Source: Oscillospiraceae bacterium (GTDB taxonomy: Bacteria; Bacillota; Clostridia; Oscillospirales; Oscillospiraceae). Taken from it: 64,000 nt of DNA. Positions 1-7,326 of the stretch are shown piece after piece. Under the pieces are notes generated by a model. That model saw only the letters and a list, made by a program, of their open reading frames with translations. It was not told where the DNA came from and searched no databases. The stretch covers positions 254,587-318,586 of the forward strand of contig CACYHB010000001.1 of NCBI GenBank assembly GCA_902774015.1, read 5' to 3'. Both the position numbers and the translations under genes were made by a program. The number at the start of each line of letters is the position of its first letter. The stretch's first letter is position 1.

Positions 1-1
1 A

Positions 2-1015
2 AGCATCTGTGAAATCCCTCGGGAGAATTACAGAGAGGCGGAAGAACGCGTGATCCGCGAACTGCAAGAGATCGGAAAGCCATTTGTCGTTCTGCTGAAC
101 AGCTGCGAACCGGATTCCGAGAAGACGCTCCGTCTTGCCGCAGAGCTTGAGGCCAGCTACGGAGTCGTATGTCTGCCGGTGAGCTGCCAGAACATGGACG
201 AAAAGGATATTAATAAGATCCTGCAAAGCATCCTGCAGGAATTTCCGCTGCGTTCTGTCGGCGTGTTTCTGCCGGAATGGTTGGAAGCGCTGGACAATGA
301 GACGTCCATCAAATCAGAAATCCTCGGGCTCATCAAAGAGCAGGGGGAGAATCTTCACAAAATCAAAGATGTACAAACACTGCTGGAATCCCTGCGAAAT
401 CCCGAGCTTGTGAGCGAGGCGGAGTGCACGGAATCGGATCTCGGCAGCGGAGCGGTGAATATTCGGATCCGTCTGCCGAGAAGTCTGTACTATCAGACAA
501 TCAGTGAGCAGACGGGCTGGACGATCCGAAACGACGGAGATCTGATTGCAACGCTTGCGGATATGAGCGTAATCAAGGCTGATTATGACCGCCTGCGGGA
601 TGCTCTTGCCGACGTACGCAGCAAAGGCTACGGCGTCGTGATGCCGGATTCTTCCCAGATGCAGCTGGAGGAACCCCAAATCGTGAGGCAAAGCGGGAAA
701 TACTCCGTCAAGCTGAAAGCAAGCGCACCGGCTATTCACATGCTGATGACTAATGTGGAAACCGAAGTCACGCCGGCCATCGGCGGTGAAACAGCCTCCG
801 AAGACATCATAAACTTTTTGCTGGAAGGTTTTGACGGTGATGTGAATCGGATCTGGCAGTCGAATATCTTCGGAAAACCACTCAATGATATTGCGGAGGA
901 AGGACTCGCAACAAAAATCCAGTCACTGCCAGAGGATGCGAAAGGAAAGCTGCAGGAGGCCCTGCAGCGTGTCTTGAATGAAGGGAGCGGAGGACTGTTG
1001 TGTATATTGCTCTGA
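2..1015 (+). CDS. spoIVA: Stage IV sporulation protein A, C-terminal part (5' end outside window)
   Basis: SpoIVA is the ATPase that polymerises on the forespore outer membrane and forms the basement layer of the spore coat. The open frame runs in from the left edge with no start codon, so about 337 residues are visible; the family is close to 490 residues, so roughly the first third, including the Walker A P-loop, lies outside. The visible part carries the conserved run IPRENYxEAEERVI and the glycine-rich, hydrophobic end GGLLCILL that is typical of the family's C-terminus, the region needed for interaction with SpoVM and for assembly. The sequence is intact up to the TGA stop. Its partner SpoVM is encoded in this same window at 56.2 kb. 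Expected to be under sigma-E control, but the promoter is not in view. Confidence 0.95.
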   Translation, partial: SICEIPRENYREAEERVIRELQEIGKPFVVLLNSCEPDSEKTLRLAAELEASYGVVCLPVSCQNMDEKDINKILQSILQEFPLRSVGVFLPEWLEALDNETSIKSEILGLIKEQGENLHKIKDVQTLLESLRNPELVSEAECTESDLGSGAVNIRIRLPRSLYYQTISEQTGWTIRNDGDLIATLADMSVIKADYDRLRDALADVRSKGYGVVMPDSSQMQLEEPQIVRQSGKYSVKLKASAPAIHMLMTNVETEVTPAIGGETASEDIINFLLEGFDGDVNRIWQSNIFGKPLNDIAEEGLATKIQSLPEDAKGKLQEALQRVLNEGSGGLLCILL

Positions 1016-1024
1016 CCGGCTGCG

Positions 1025-1053
1025 TTGACTTGTCACTTCGAAGACGCTATAAT
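1025..1053 (+). promoter_or_regulatory. Sigma-A promoter for cwlD-radA
   Basis: TTGACT (1025-1030) and a perfect TATAAT (1048-1053) are separated by 17 bp. The predicted start site lies near 1060, only a few bases before the ribosome binding site at 1063-1068, so the leader would be very short. Confidence 0.8.
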
Positions 1054-1071
1054 ACGATAGGCAGGAGGTAG

Positions 1072-1794
1072 ATGCCGGTGTTTTATGTGATCCGCCTGAG
1101 AAACGCCGGAAATGCGGCAGCCTGGATCTGCTTTCTGCTGGCGGGATTTATTCTCTTTCGCGCGCTGTCTGTTTTTCGTGTGATGCAGACCGCTGAACTG
1201 TTCGCCGGAGAACCTGTTCTTGTGATCGACGCCGGACACGGCGGTTTTGACGGCGGAGCCGTTGCTGTCAACGGTGTACGGGAGAGCGATATCAATCTTG
1301 CCATTTCCTTAAAACTGGATGCTCTTGCCGGCTTTCTGGGGCATCGTACGGTCCTTACGAGGGCAGACGACAGCCGCAGGACAGATCTGCTTTCCTACAG
1401 CGAGCACGAAGATCTCGTCCACAGGGCCGAGCTCGTCAATAAATTACCCAATCCCGTTCTTTTCAGCATCCACCAGAACTATTATCCCACGACACAGCCT
1501 TATGGGGCGCAGGTTCTCTACGCGCACGACGAGAGGAGCACACTGCTTGGAAAGATTGCCCAAAGCAATCTTGTCTCGTCTTTACAGCCGGAAAACCGGC
1601 GTCTGGCAGAACCCGCGCCGAAAAGCCTGTTTCTCACATCCCATGTAAATTGCCCGGCGATATTGGTGGAATGCGGCTTTTTGTCCAACTACAATGAGAT
1701 GGAAAAACTGATGTCCGATACGTATCAAACGGCGCTGGCTGCTGTGCTGATGGCTAGCTACCTTCAATATCTGCCTCAGCATGAACATATATAG
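1072..1794 (+). CDS. cwlD: N-acetylmuramoyl-L-alanine amidase, CwlD type
   Basis: A zinc-dependent Amidase_3 hydrolase that cuts the amide bond between muramic acid and the stem peptide. The N-terminus has one hydrophobic segment (about residues 14-30), so the enzyme is probably membrane-anchored or exported. The zinc-binding motif DAGHGGFDGG starts near residue 52, a second His is in FSIHQNYY, and the catalytic Glu is in ILVECGFLSN near the end. The length (240 residues) matches CwlD, which makes muramic lactam in spore cortex. An AGGAGG lies only 3 bases before ATG 1072, so GTG 1078 with 9-base spacing is an equally good start. It is followed by radA after 9 bases, presumably in one transcript from the strong promoter at 1025. 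A vegetative-type promoter is unusual for a cortex enzyme. Confidence 0.85.
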   Translation: MPVFYVIRLRNAGNAAAWICFLLAGFILFRALSVFRVMQTAELFAGEPVLVIDAGHGGFDGGAVAVNGVRESDINLAISLKLDALAGFLGHRTVLTRADDSRRTDLLSYSEHEDLVHRAELVNKLPNPVLFSIHQNYYPTTQPYGAQVLYAHDERSTLLGKIAQSNLVSSLQPENRRLAEPAPKSLFLTSHVNCPAILVECGFLSNYNEMEKLMSDTYQTALAAVLMASYLQYLPQHEHI

Positions 1795-1803
1795 GAGAAC
1801 GAC

Positions 1804-3186
1804 ATGGCGAACAAAAGAAAAACCGCATACTGCTGTTCCGAGTGTGGCAACGAGACAGCAAACTGGGCCGGAAAATGCCCTGCGTGCGGCGCATGGAATA
1901 CCCTGACTGAGATAACGCTCGATACAAAAGGAGGCAAGAGGGGCTTAGGCTCTGTTCGCGCTTCCGCAGCATGGAAAGCGAAGAAGATGGCCGACCTGGA
2001 CACAGGAGAGGAGATTCGGTTTCCCACCGGTATCTCCGAATTCGACCGGGTTTTGGGCGGCGGCGCCGTCGCGGGCTCGCTGATTCTGGTGGGCGGCGCG
2101 CCCGGGATCGGAAAGTCCACTTTACTGCTGCAGATGTGCGGCCTTGCCGGGGACGACAAAACGATCCTTTACGTCAGCGGTGAGGAGAGCGAACGTCAGC
2201 TCAAGCTGCGCGCAGTTCGTCTCGGTGTAGACTCCTCAGATGTCTACGTGCTGACAGAGACGGATCTTGACAGCATTCTTGCTGGCATTGATGAGTTGGC
2301 TCCTGATATTGTGATCATCGACTCCATTCAGACTATGTCAGACGGAGCCGTAGATGCGGCGCCGGGCAGCATCAGCCAGGTACGCGAGTGCACCATGCGG
2401 ATCATGCGCGCCACGAAGGAAAAAGGGCTTACTGTTTTTGTTGTCGGACATATCAACAAAGAGGGGAGTATTGCCGGACCCAAGGTGCTGGAACATATGG
2501 TGGACTGCGTCCTGTATTTTGAGGGGGAGCGCAATACAAGTTTTCGAATTCTGCGGGCCGTCAAGAACCGATTTGGCTCTACCAATGAGATCGGTGTATT
2601 TGAGATGACGGAGGACGGACTGCGATGCGTTGAGAACCCTTCGGAACTCCTGCTGGCCGGTCGGCCGGAAAACAGCCCAGGGACCTGTGTGGCATGCGTG
2701 ATGGAGGGCACACGCCCCATCTTGGCAGAAATACAGGCGTTGATCACGCCCTCCAACTATAATGCAGCCCGCCGGGCAAACGGAATCGACTATAACCGAA
2801 GTACCATGCTGCTGGCTGTTCTTGAAAAGCGAGGCGGTATTCCGGTGGGGAACTGCGACGCCTATATCAATGTCATCGGCGGCCTGTTTCTGGATGAACC
2901 CGCTGCCGATCTGGCTACCGCGCTCGCAATCGCCTCCAGTTTCCTGGATCGGCCGCTGGGAGCAGATCTCGCGGCAATCGGAGAAATAGGATTATCCGGC
3001 GAGATCCGCAGCGTGAGCGTTTTGAATCAACGCCTCAGCGAGATCGCACGACTCGGTTTTCGCCGCTGTGTGATCCCGGCCCATGTGCGGGATGAGATCC
3101 GGTGCCCGGGAGGACTGAAGCTCATTCCCGTAAAAAACGTGGCGGAAGCGATAGGCGCTGTGTTGGGTAAGAAACACGAAAATTGA
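1804..3186 (+). CDS. radA: DNA repair protein RadA/Sms
   Basis: RadA is a hexameric RecA-like ATPase that drives branch migration of recombination intermediates. Visible in order: an N-terminal C4 zinc finger (CSECGN...CPACG, residues 10-31), a RecA-like core with Walker A GAPGIGKST near residue 98 and a hydrophobic Walker B stretch ending IVIIDSIQ, the RadA-specific KNRFGSTNEIGVF motif, and a C-terminal Lon-protease-like domain with GEIGLSGEIRSV. The length of 460 residues is typical. The start is supported by AGGAG a few bases upstream. It is the second gene of the cwlD-radA unit and is closed by the hairpin at 3196-3240. Confidence 0.97.
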   Translation: MANKRKTAYCCSECGNETANWAGKCPACGAWNTLTEITLDTKGGKRGLGSVRASAAWKAKKMADLDTGEEIRFPTGISEFDRVLGGGAVAGSLILVGGAPGIGKSTLLLQMCGLAGDDKTILYVSGEESERQLKLRAVRLGVDSSDVYVLTETDLDSILAGIDELAPDIVIIDSIQTMSDGAVDAAPGSISQVRECTMRIMRATKEKGLTVFVVGHINKEGSIAGPKVLEHMVDCVLYFEGERNTSFRILRAVKNRFGSTNEIGVFEMTEDGLRCVENPSELLLAGRPENSPGTCVACVMEGTRPILAEIQALITPSNYNAARRANGIDYNRSTMLLAVLEKRGGIPVGNCDAYINVIGGLFLDEPAADLATALAIASSFLDRPLGADLAAIGEIGLSGEIRSVSVLNQRLSEIARLGFRRCVIPAHVRDEIRCPGGLKLIPVKNVAEAIGAVLGKKHEN

Positions 3187-3195
3187 TCAGAAAAG

Positions 3196-3240
3196 AACGC
3201 GAAAGAAGGGGATAACGATCGTGGACTTTCGCGTTTTCTG
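3196..3240 (+). terminator. Terminator after radA
   Basis: A 10-bp perfect stem (3196-3205 with 3226-3235) has a 20-base loop and is followed by a T-rich tail. It lies 9 bases after the radA stop. Confidence 0.7.
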
Positions 3241-3332
3241 TTTTGCAACAATTGCAAAGTGATTACACTTGGTTACGGCAAAAAATGAATATGAATGAAT
3301 ATGCTGCCGTCATTCAATAATCTGGCATAAAC

Positions 3333-3368
3333 AAAGGAATCGGCATGAAAAACGATGTCGATTCCTTT
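3333..3368 (-). terminator. Terminator after the Xer-type recombinase gene
   Basis: Arms 3333-3346 and 3355-3368 form a 14-bp stem with one G-T pair and an 8-base loop. Read on the minus strand it follows the recombinase stop at 3383 and is trailed by TTTGTTTA. Confidence 0.7.
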
Positions 3369-3382
3369 GTGTGTGAGACTAG

Positions 3383-4372
3383 TTATTCTTCGATTTCGGA
3401 TTTGTGCTTCCGTCCGATAGGGTTGGCCATGGCAGCCTCATGGAGGGCAGCGTTATCCAGATGCGTGTATATCTGTGTGGTGTTCAGGTTGCTGTGACCA
3501 AGAACTTCCTGTAAAGCGCGCGTATCCACACCGTTTTTCAGCATCAGCGTAGCTGCCGTGTGACGCAGCTTGTGCGGAGAATACCGGCTGGCGTCGAGAC
3601 CAGCCAATTTCAATTTTTTATCCAGCATCTGTTGAACGCCTCGGACGCCAAATCTGCAATTTTTCTGGCTGATAAACAGCGCATTTGCATCTTTTTCCGG
3701 AACATTTTCTACATTTCTGACCATAATGTAGTCATCAATCGCTTCGCGGCAGCCTTCGCCGAAGAAGACGACGCGTTCCTTGTTGCCTTTACCAAGAACG
3801 CGCAGGTGGTCTTCATATATATCCGTTAGATTCAAGGAAACAAGCTCGGAGACGCGAAGACCACAGGACATAAAGAGCATCAGAATACAGTAATCGCGCT
3901 CTCCGTAAGGACCGTCACATACATTGAGAAGTTTTTCACAATCTGATTCTTCCAGATAACGAGGCAGCGAGGCCTGACGCTTTGGCATGTCAAGCTCCTG
4001 CGTAATATTTCGATCCAACAGATGTCGTTTATTGCACAAATAATTGAAGAAAGATTTTACGGACGAAGTCCGTCGACAGCGGCTCGCTGCGGAAAGCGAC
4101 TGTCCGGACTCCGGAGAGAAAGACTGGTAGCGGTATAGTTCTTCGATTCTCGTTGCTTTTATAAAATCCAGATCAACGTCGGTAATATCGATCTCGTGGA
4201 AAGGTGTGTCGCGCGGAACAATTCTGCGGCGGACTTTTAAGTAACGAAACAGGATTTTCAGATCCAGATAATATGCATTTACGGTGCGGTCCGAATGACC
4301 GCGCACCGTGGAGTGGTATTCGAGAAACTCCATGAGGATGTCAGGAATGTCGTTGATTTGGTCCAGGTTCAT
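3383..4372 (-). CDS. xerC: Tyrosine recombinase, XerC/XerD family
   Basis: A site-specific tyrosine recombinase of the type that resolves chromosome dimers. It has an N-terminal SAM-like (core-binding) domain (about residues 1-125) and a C-terminal catalytic domain. The catalytic residues can be placed: Arg173 in CGLRVSEL, Lys in GKGNKERVV, His267 and Arg270 in HKLRHT, His in LGHSN, and the nucleophile Tyr302 in QIYTHL. The open frame extends 35 codons further upstream, but ATG 4372 is chosen because an AAGGAG sits before it and the extra codons cross a predicted promoter. The gene stands alone, with its own promoter and terminator. Nothing nearby suggests an integron or phage, so a housekeeping Xer role is likelier than integrase. 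Whether it is XerC or XerD cannot be settled from sequence by eye. Confidence 0.9.
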   Translation of the reverse strand: MNLDQINDIPDILMEFLEYHSTVRGHSDRTVNAYYLDLKILFRYLKVRRRIVPRDTPFHEIDITDVDLDFIKATRIEELYRYQSFSPESGQSLSAASRCRRTSSVKSFFNYLCNKRHLLDRNITQELDMPKRQASLPRYLEESDCEKLLNVCDGPYGERDYCILMLFMSCGLRVSELVSLNLTDIYEDHLRVLGKGNKERVVFFGEGCREAIDDYIMVRNVENVPEKDANALFISQKNCRFGVRGVQQMLDKKLKLAGLDASRYSPHKLRHTAATLMLKNGVDTRALQEVLGHSNLNTTQIYTHLDNAALHEAAMANPIGRKHKSEIEE

Positions 4373-4404
4373 TGAGAGCGCTCCTTTGCCTGAAAACAGT
4401 GTGA

Positions 4405-4438
4405 AAAATATCGCTAAATTTATATTATGCGATATTTT
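4405..4438. repeat. Perfect 10-bp inverted repeat in the recombinase leader
   Basis: AAAATATCGC at 4405-4414 is mirrored by GCGATATTTT at 4429-4438 around a 14-base AT-rich centre. It lies just downstream of the predicted transcription start and before the ribosome binding site. It could be a repressor operator or an RNA hairpin. A weaker outer repeat (AAACAG/CTGTTT) encloses it. Confidence 0.6.
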
Positions 4439-4448
4439 GGCTGTTTTT

Positions 4449-4477
4449 ATCATACACTTCCCCGGCAGTTTTGTCAA
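4449..4477 (-). promoter_or_regulatory. Sigma-A promoter for the Xer-type recombinase
   Basis: On the minus strand TTGACA (4472-4477) is followed after 17 bp by TATGAT (4449-4454). The -35 box lies in the T-rich tail of the preceding terminator. Confidence 0.75.
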
Positions 4478-4481
4478 GAAA

Positions 4482-4507
4482 AATCGCGGCTCAAATGAGC
4501 CGCGATT
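4482..4507 (-). terminator. Terminator after the degenerate P-type ATPase gene
   Basis: A 12-bp perfect GC-rich stem (4482-4493 with 4496-4507) with a tiny loop is followed on the minus strand by TTTTTCTT. It closes the fba/pseudo-ATPase unit just before the recombinase promoter. Confidence 0.8.
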
Positions 4508-4525
4508 CTCTATTCATTTTCTTTT

Positions 4526-6163
4526 TTACTCGCCGTTTCTGAGATTGGCAAAAAGCGAATCCTTTGTAACACGGATCGTATTCAGCACAGCTGCAATTGC
4601 GGCTGCGGAATCTACAAACAAAGCAAACCACAACGTGCACTTTCCGTTGATGGCAAGGAAAATCAAAAGCGCTTTGACGACGAACGCGAAAACTGCATTT
4701 TCTCCCTGGATCTGGCCCATTCTCTTGCAGATCTGTACGGCAAAGGGCAGATTGGTCAGACGCTCGGGATCTATGGATACGTCGGCGTATTTCGATTTCT
4801 TGCTCACGCGCATATCGACTTTCGCTTCGCTGTGCGCTTCAAAGCCGTTGCTGTACACATAGAGCACATGGTTATCGGTGCCGCTGCACATATCGGAGAT
4901 CAGTTTCAGCTTGCGCTCAAGGTCGCATTCGCCATACACTTCGTCAAAACGGAAGCTCTCCCCTGTTTTCTGGCTTTCCTCCGCGCTCTCCTCGGTAAGG
5001 AGGATACAGCGGCGAAGGCCTGTATCACGCATGGCGTCAGTCAGATCCCGTGCGGCATCGTTGGTGCTGGCAGAGAGAATCAGCTTGCCGACGTAGCGGC
5101 CCGCGACGACCAGGAAGAACACCTGGCCTGCTTCCTGCTCCTGCGGGATGCGGATGCCTCGGCTGAGGAGATAATCGGCCGTACTAACAAGAACAGGGGT
5201 TCCTGCAATCTTAACGGAAACACCGCAGCCGGGAATCTCGGCAAAGTCACTGATGACGTCCAGCCTGTATTCCTGATCATAGGCATCGGATACCGCTTTC
5301 GCGACAGGCTGCTCAGAATAATACAGAGCGTGCGCCGAGAAATTCATCATGGTTTCCTTATCCAGCATGTCGGACCGTACGGCCAGCAGCTTGGGAGCCT
5401 CTTCGGAGAAAATGCCGGCCTTATCGAACACAGCCGTTTCCGCATGAGCGGAATCTTCCATGTTGCGCGCCTTGTTGAAGACGATGCCCTGCGCCGCGGA
5501 GAAGCACTGCGCGATGATTCCGGTCAAAGGCATGGAAACGATGACGGACATAGGGGTGCAGAGCGCAAGAATCATCAGCGCACGATGGATCGAAGCGCGG
5601 AACGTTGCGCCGGTAAAGGGAACGATGATTGCGTAAAGGACTGCGAGGACCATGCCGGCCTTCAGAACGACGGAAGCACTGCGGCCGATCACGCCGCCAA
5701 GCTCGGTCTCCCCTGCCGACTCTGCGGTAACAAGCTCCTGGACTCTTGCAATACGATCCACGTCCTCACCGGAGACAAGCTCCAGACCGGAATCCAGCGT
5801 GCGCTTCTGAACATAGCGAAGCGCAGCCATACAGAGCTGGTACAGGATCACCGCAGCGGCGCTTTCACCGGGATAGTTCAGAACAAAGCAGCCGAAAACG
5901 GCAAGCAGCAGAACCACAGGGGCGGCAAAGTAGTCCTTTTTCACAACCGCATCCACAGCGTCGATCACGAGATCGAAGCCCGCGACAATTGCCGCAAGAA
6001 CAAGAAGGATATAGCGAACGACGACCGGCATTTTAATCAGCAGCGCCACCGCAGCAAATACTGCTGCCAGAACGATTCTTGCAATCAGAACGGCATCAGG
6101 CGAACCGCTTGCAGTGACCTTTTTTGCTGCCAGGCTTTTGATGCGGTCAAGAATCTGGCCCAT
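4526..6163 (-). CDS. Degenerate P-type (P1B-like) ATPase, probable pseudoenzyme
   Basis: A 545-residue membrane protein with the overall plan of a heavy-metal P-type ATPase, but several core parts are missing. Hydrophobic pairs occupy about residues 25-65 and 75-115, two more near 165-215, and two at the end. The region between the second and third pairs is only about 50 residues and contains no TGE, so the actuator domain is absent. The metal-site CPC is replaced by TPM (CTPMSVIVSMP). The phosphorylation motif reads DKAGIF with Asp247 kept. The P1B His-Pro motif reads EQPVAK. The TGD motif reads TEE, and GDGxND is replaced by an unrelated YSNGFE stretch. The frame is open and uninterrupted, so it appears to be a selected gene. 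GGGAGG 8 bases upstream fixes ATG 6163. It follows fba by 55 bases with no terminator between them. Substrate and function are unknown; a normal transport cycle is unlikely. Confidence 0.75.
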   Translation of the reverse strand: MGQILDRIKSLAAKKVTASGSPDAVLIARIVLAAVFAAVALLIKMPVVVRYILLVLAAIVAGFDLVIDAVDAVVKKDYFAAPVVLLLAVFGCFVLNYPGESAAAVILYQLCMAALRYVQKRTLDSGLELVSGEDVDRIARVQELVTAESAGETELGGVIGRSASVVLKAGMVLAVLYAIIVPFTGATFRASIHRALMILALCTPMSVIVSMPLTGIIAQCFSAAQGIVFNKARNMEDSAHAETAVFDKAGIFSEEAPKLLAVRSDMLDKETMMNFSAHALYYSEQPVAKAVSDAYDQEYRLDVISDFAEIPGCGVSVKIAGTPVLVSTADYLLSRGIRIPQEQEAGQVFFLVVAGRYVGKLILSASTNDAARDLTDAMRDTGLRRCILLTEESAEESQKTGESFRFDEVYGECDLERKLKLISDMCSGTDNHVLYVYSNGFEAHSEAKVDMRVSKKSKYADVSIDPERLTNLPFAVQICKRMGQIQGENAVFAFVVKALLIFLAINGKCTLWFALFVDSAAAIAAVLNTIRVTKDSLFANLRNGE

Positions 6164-6218
6164 CTCTGCCACCTCCCGTTATCTTTCTGATGGTTATCGG
6201 CAATCGATCAAATTCGGA

Positions 6219-7187
6219 TCAGGCCTTGCCGTCGGAACCGAGCACGTGGACGATCTTGTGAGCGACCATGTCCTTCACAGCCTGACGGGCGGGCTTGAGG
6301 TACTGGCGCGGATCGAAGTGATCGGGATGCTCGGCGAAGTACTTGCGGATATTGCCGGTCATTGCCAGACGAATGTCGGAGTCGATATTGATCTTGCATA
6401 CGGCAAGCTTGGCAGCCTCACGCAGCTGATCCTCGGGGATGCCGATGGCGTCGGGCATGTTGCCGCCGTACTGGTTGACCATCTTCACGAACTCCTGAGG
6501 AACGGAGGAAGAGCCGTGGAGGACGATGGGGAAACCGGGCAGACGCTTGATGCACTCATGCAGAACGTCAAAACGGAGCGGAGGAGGAACCAGAACGCCG
6601 TCGGCGTTGCGGGTGCACTGGGAAGCCTTGAACTTGTATGCGCCGTGAGAAGTACCGATGGCGATGGCCAGGGAGTCGCAGCCGGTGCGGCTGACGAACT
6701 CTTCGACCTCTTCGGGACGCGTGTAGCTCTCGTGACCGTGCTCAACGGCAACTTCGTCTTCAACGCCGGCCAGGGTGCCCAGTTCAGCCTCGACAACGAC
6801 GCCGTGGTCATGGGCATACTCAACGACCTGACGGGTCAGCGCGATGTTGTCTTCAAAGGACTTGGAGGAAGCGTCGATCATGACGGAGGTGAAGCCGCCG
6901 TCAATGCAGGACTTGCACAGCTCAAAGGTGTCGCCGTGATCCAGATGCAGCGCGATGGGAATCTCAGGATTTTCAATGATGGCAGCCTCAACCAGCTTCA
7001 CAAGATAGGTGTGGTTGGCGTAGGCGCGGGCGCCCTTGGAAACCTGCAGGATAACGGGGCTCTTCAGCTCCCCTGCCGCCTCGGTGATGCCCTGGACGAT
7101 TTCCATGTTGTTGACGTTGAACGCACCGACAGCGTAACCGCCGTCATAGGCCTTTGCAAACATTTCTTTCGTTGTAACAAGTGCCAT
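6219..7187 (-). CDS. fba: Class II fructose-1,6-bisphosphate aldolase
   Basis: A zinc-dependent cytosolic aldolase that cleaves fructose 1,6-bisphosphate to glyceraldehyde 3-phosphate and dihydroxyacetone phosphate, and runs in reverse in gluconeogenesis. Visible motifs are the zinc-binding HLDHGDTF near residue 80, the second metal ligand in VEAELG, the GTSHGAYKF stretch, and HGSSSVP, which holds another metal His. The length of 322 residues fits the Fba/KbaY-like class IIb enzymes. An AAGGAG lies 9 bases before ATG 7187. It is divergent from the PPi-phosphofructokinase gene, so two consecutive glycolytic steps share one intergenic region. The pseudo-ATPase gene follows at 55 bases. Confidence 0.95.
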   Translation of the reverse strand: MALVTTKEMFAKAYDGGYAVGAFNVNNMEIVQGITEAAGELKSPVILQVSKGARAYANHTYLVKLVEAAIIENPEIPIALHLDHGDTFELCKSCIDGGFTSVMIDASSKSFEDNIALTRQVVEYAHDHGVVVEAELGTLAGVEDEVAVEHGHESYTRPEEVEEFVSRTGCDSLAIAIGTSHGAYKFKASQCTRNADGVLVPPPLRFDVLHECIKRLPGFPIVLHGSSSVPQEFVKMVNQYGGNMPDAIGIPEDQLREAAKLAVCKINIDSDIRLAMTGNIRKYFAEHPDHFDPRQYLKPARQAVKDMVAHKIVHVLGSDGKA

Positions 7188-7225
7188 TTTTCAGTCTCCT
7201 TATCATTTTTTGTTAAAATAGCATA

Positions 7226-7254
7226 TTTACAAATTTGCTTTTATATTATATGCT
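7226..7254 (+). promoter_or_regulatory. Possible sigma-A promoter for the PPi-phosphofructokinase
   Basis: TTTACA (7226-7231) and TATGCT (7249-7254) are 17 bp apart and overlap the fba promoter on the other strand. The boxes match the consensus only partly. Confidence 0.35.
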
Positions 7255-7273
7255 CAATCCATGGCAGAATCAA
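7245..7273 (-). promoter_or_regulatory. Sigma-A promoter for fba
   Basis: On the minus strand TTGATT (7268-7273) and TATAAT (7245-7250) are separated by 17 bp. It leaves a leader of about 50 bases before the fba start. Confidence 0.7.
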
Positions 7274-7326
7274 GAAGCACATTAAACAAATTGCAAATTT
7301 TTTAAAATTTTGGAGGCTTTATACAA

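Noticed and set aside
3383..4372. Recombinase as part of a mobile element or integron
   Set aside because: No attachment repeats, excisionase, cargo genes or compositional change surround it. A housekeeping Xer role is more likely.
4832..6190. Long plus-strand open frame of 452 codons opposite the pseudo-ATPase
   Set aside because: It is rich in His, Arg and Gln with no recognisable domain or ribosome binding site. The minus-strand frame has membrane segments and P-type ATPase motifs.
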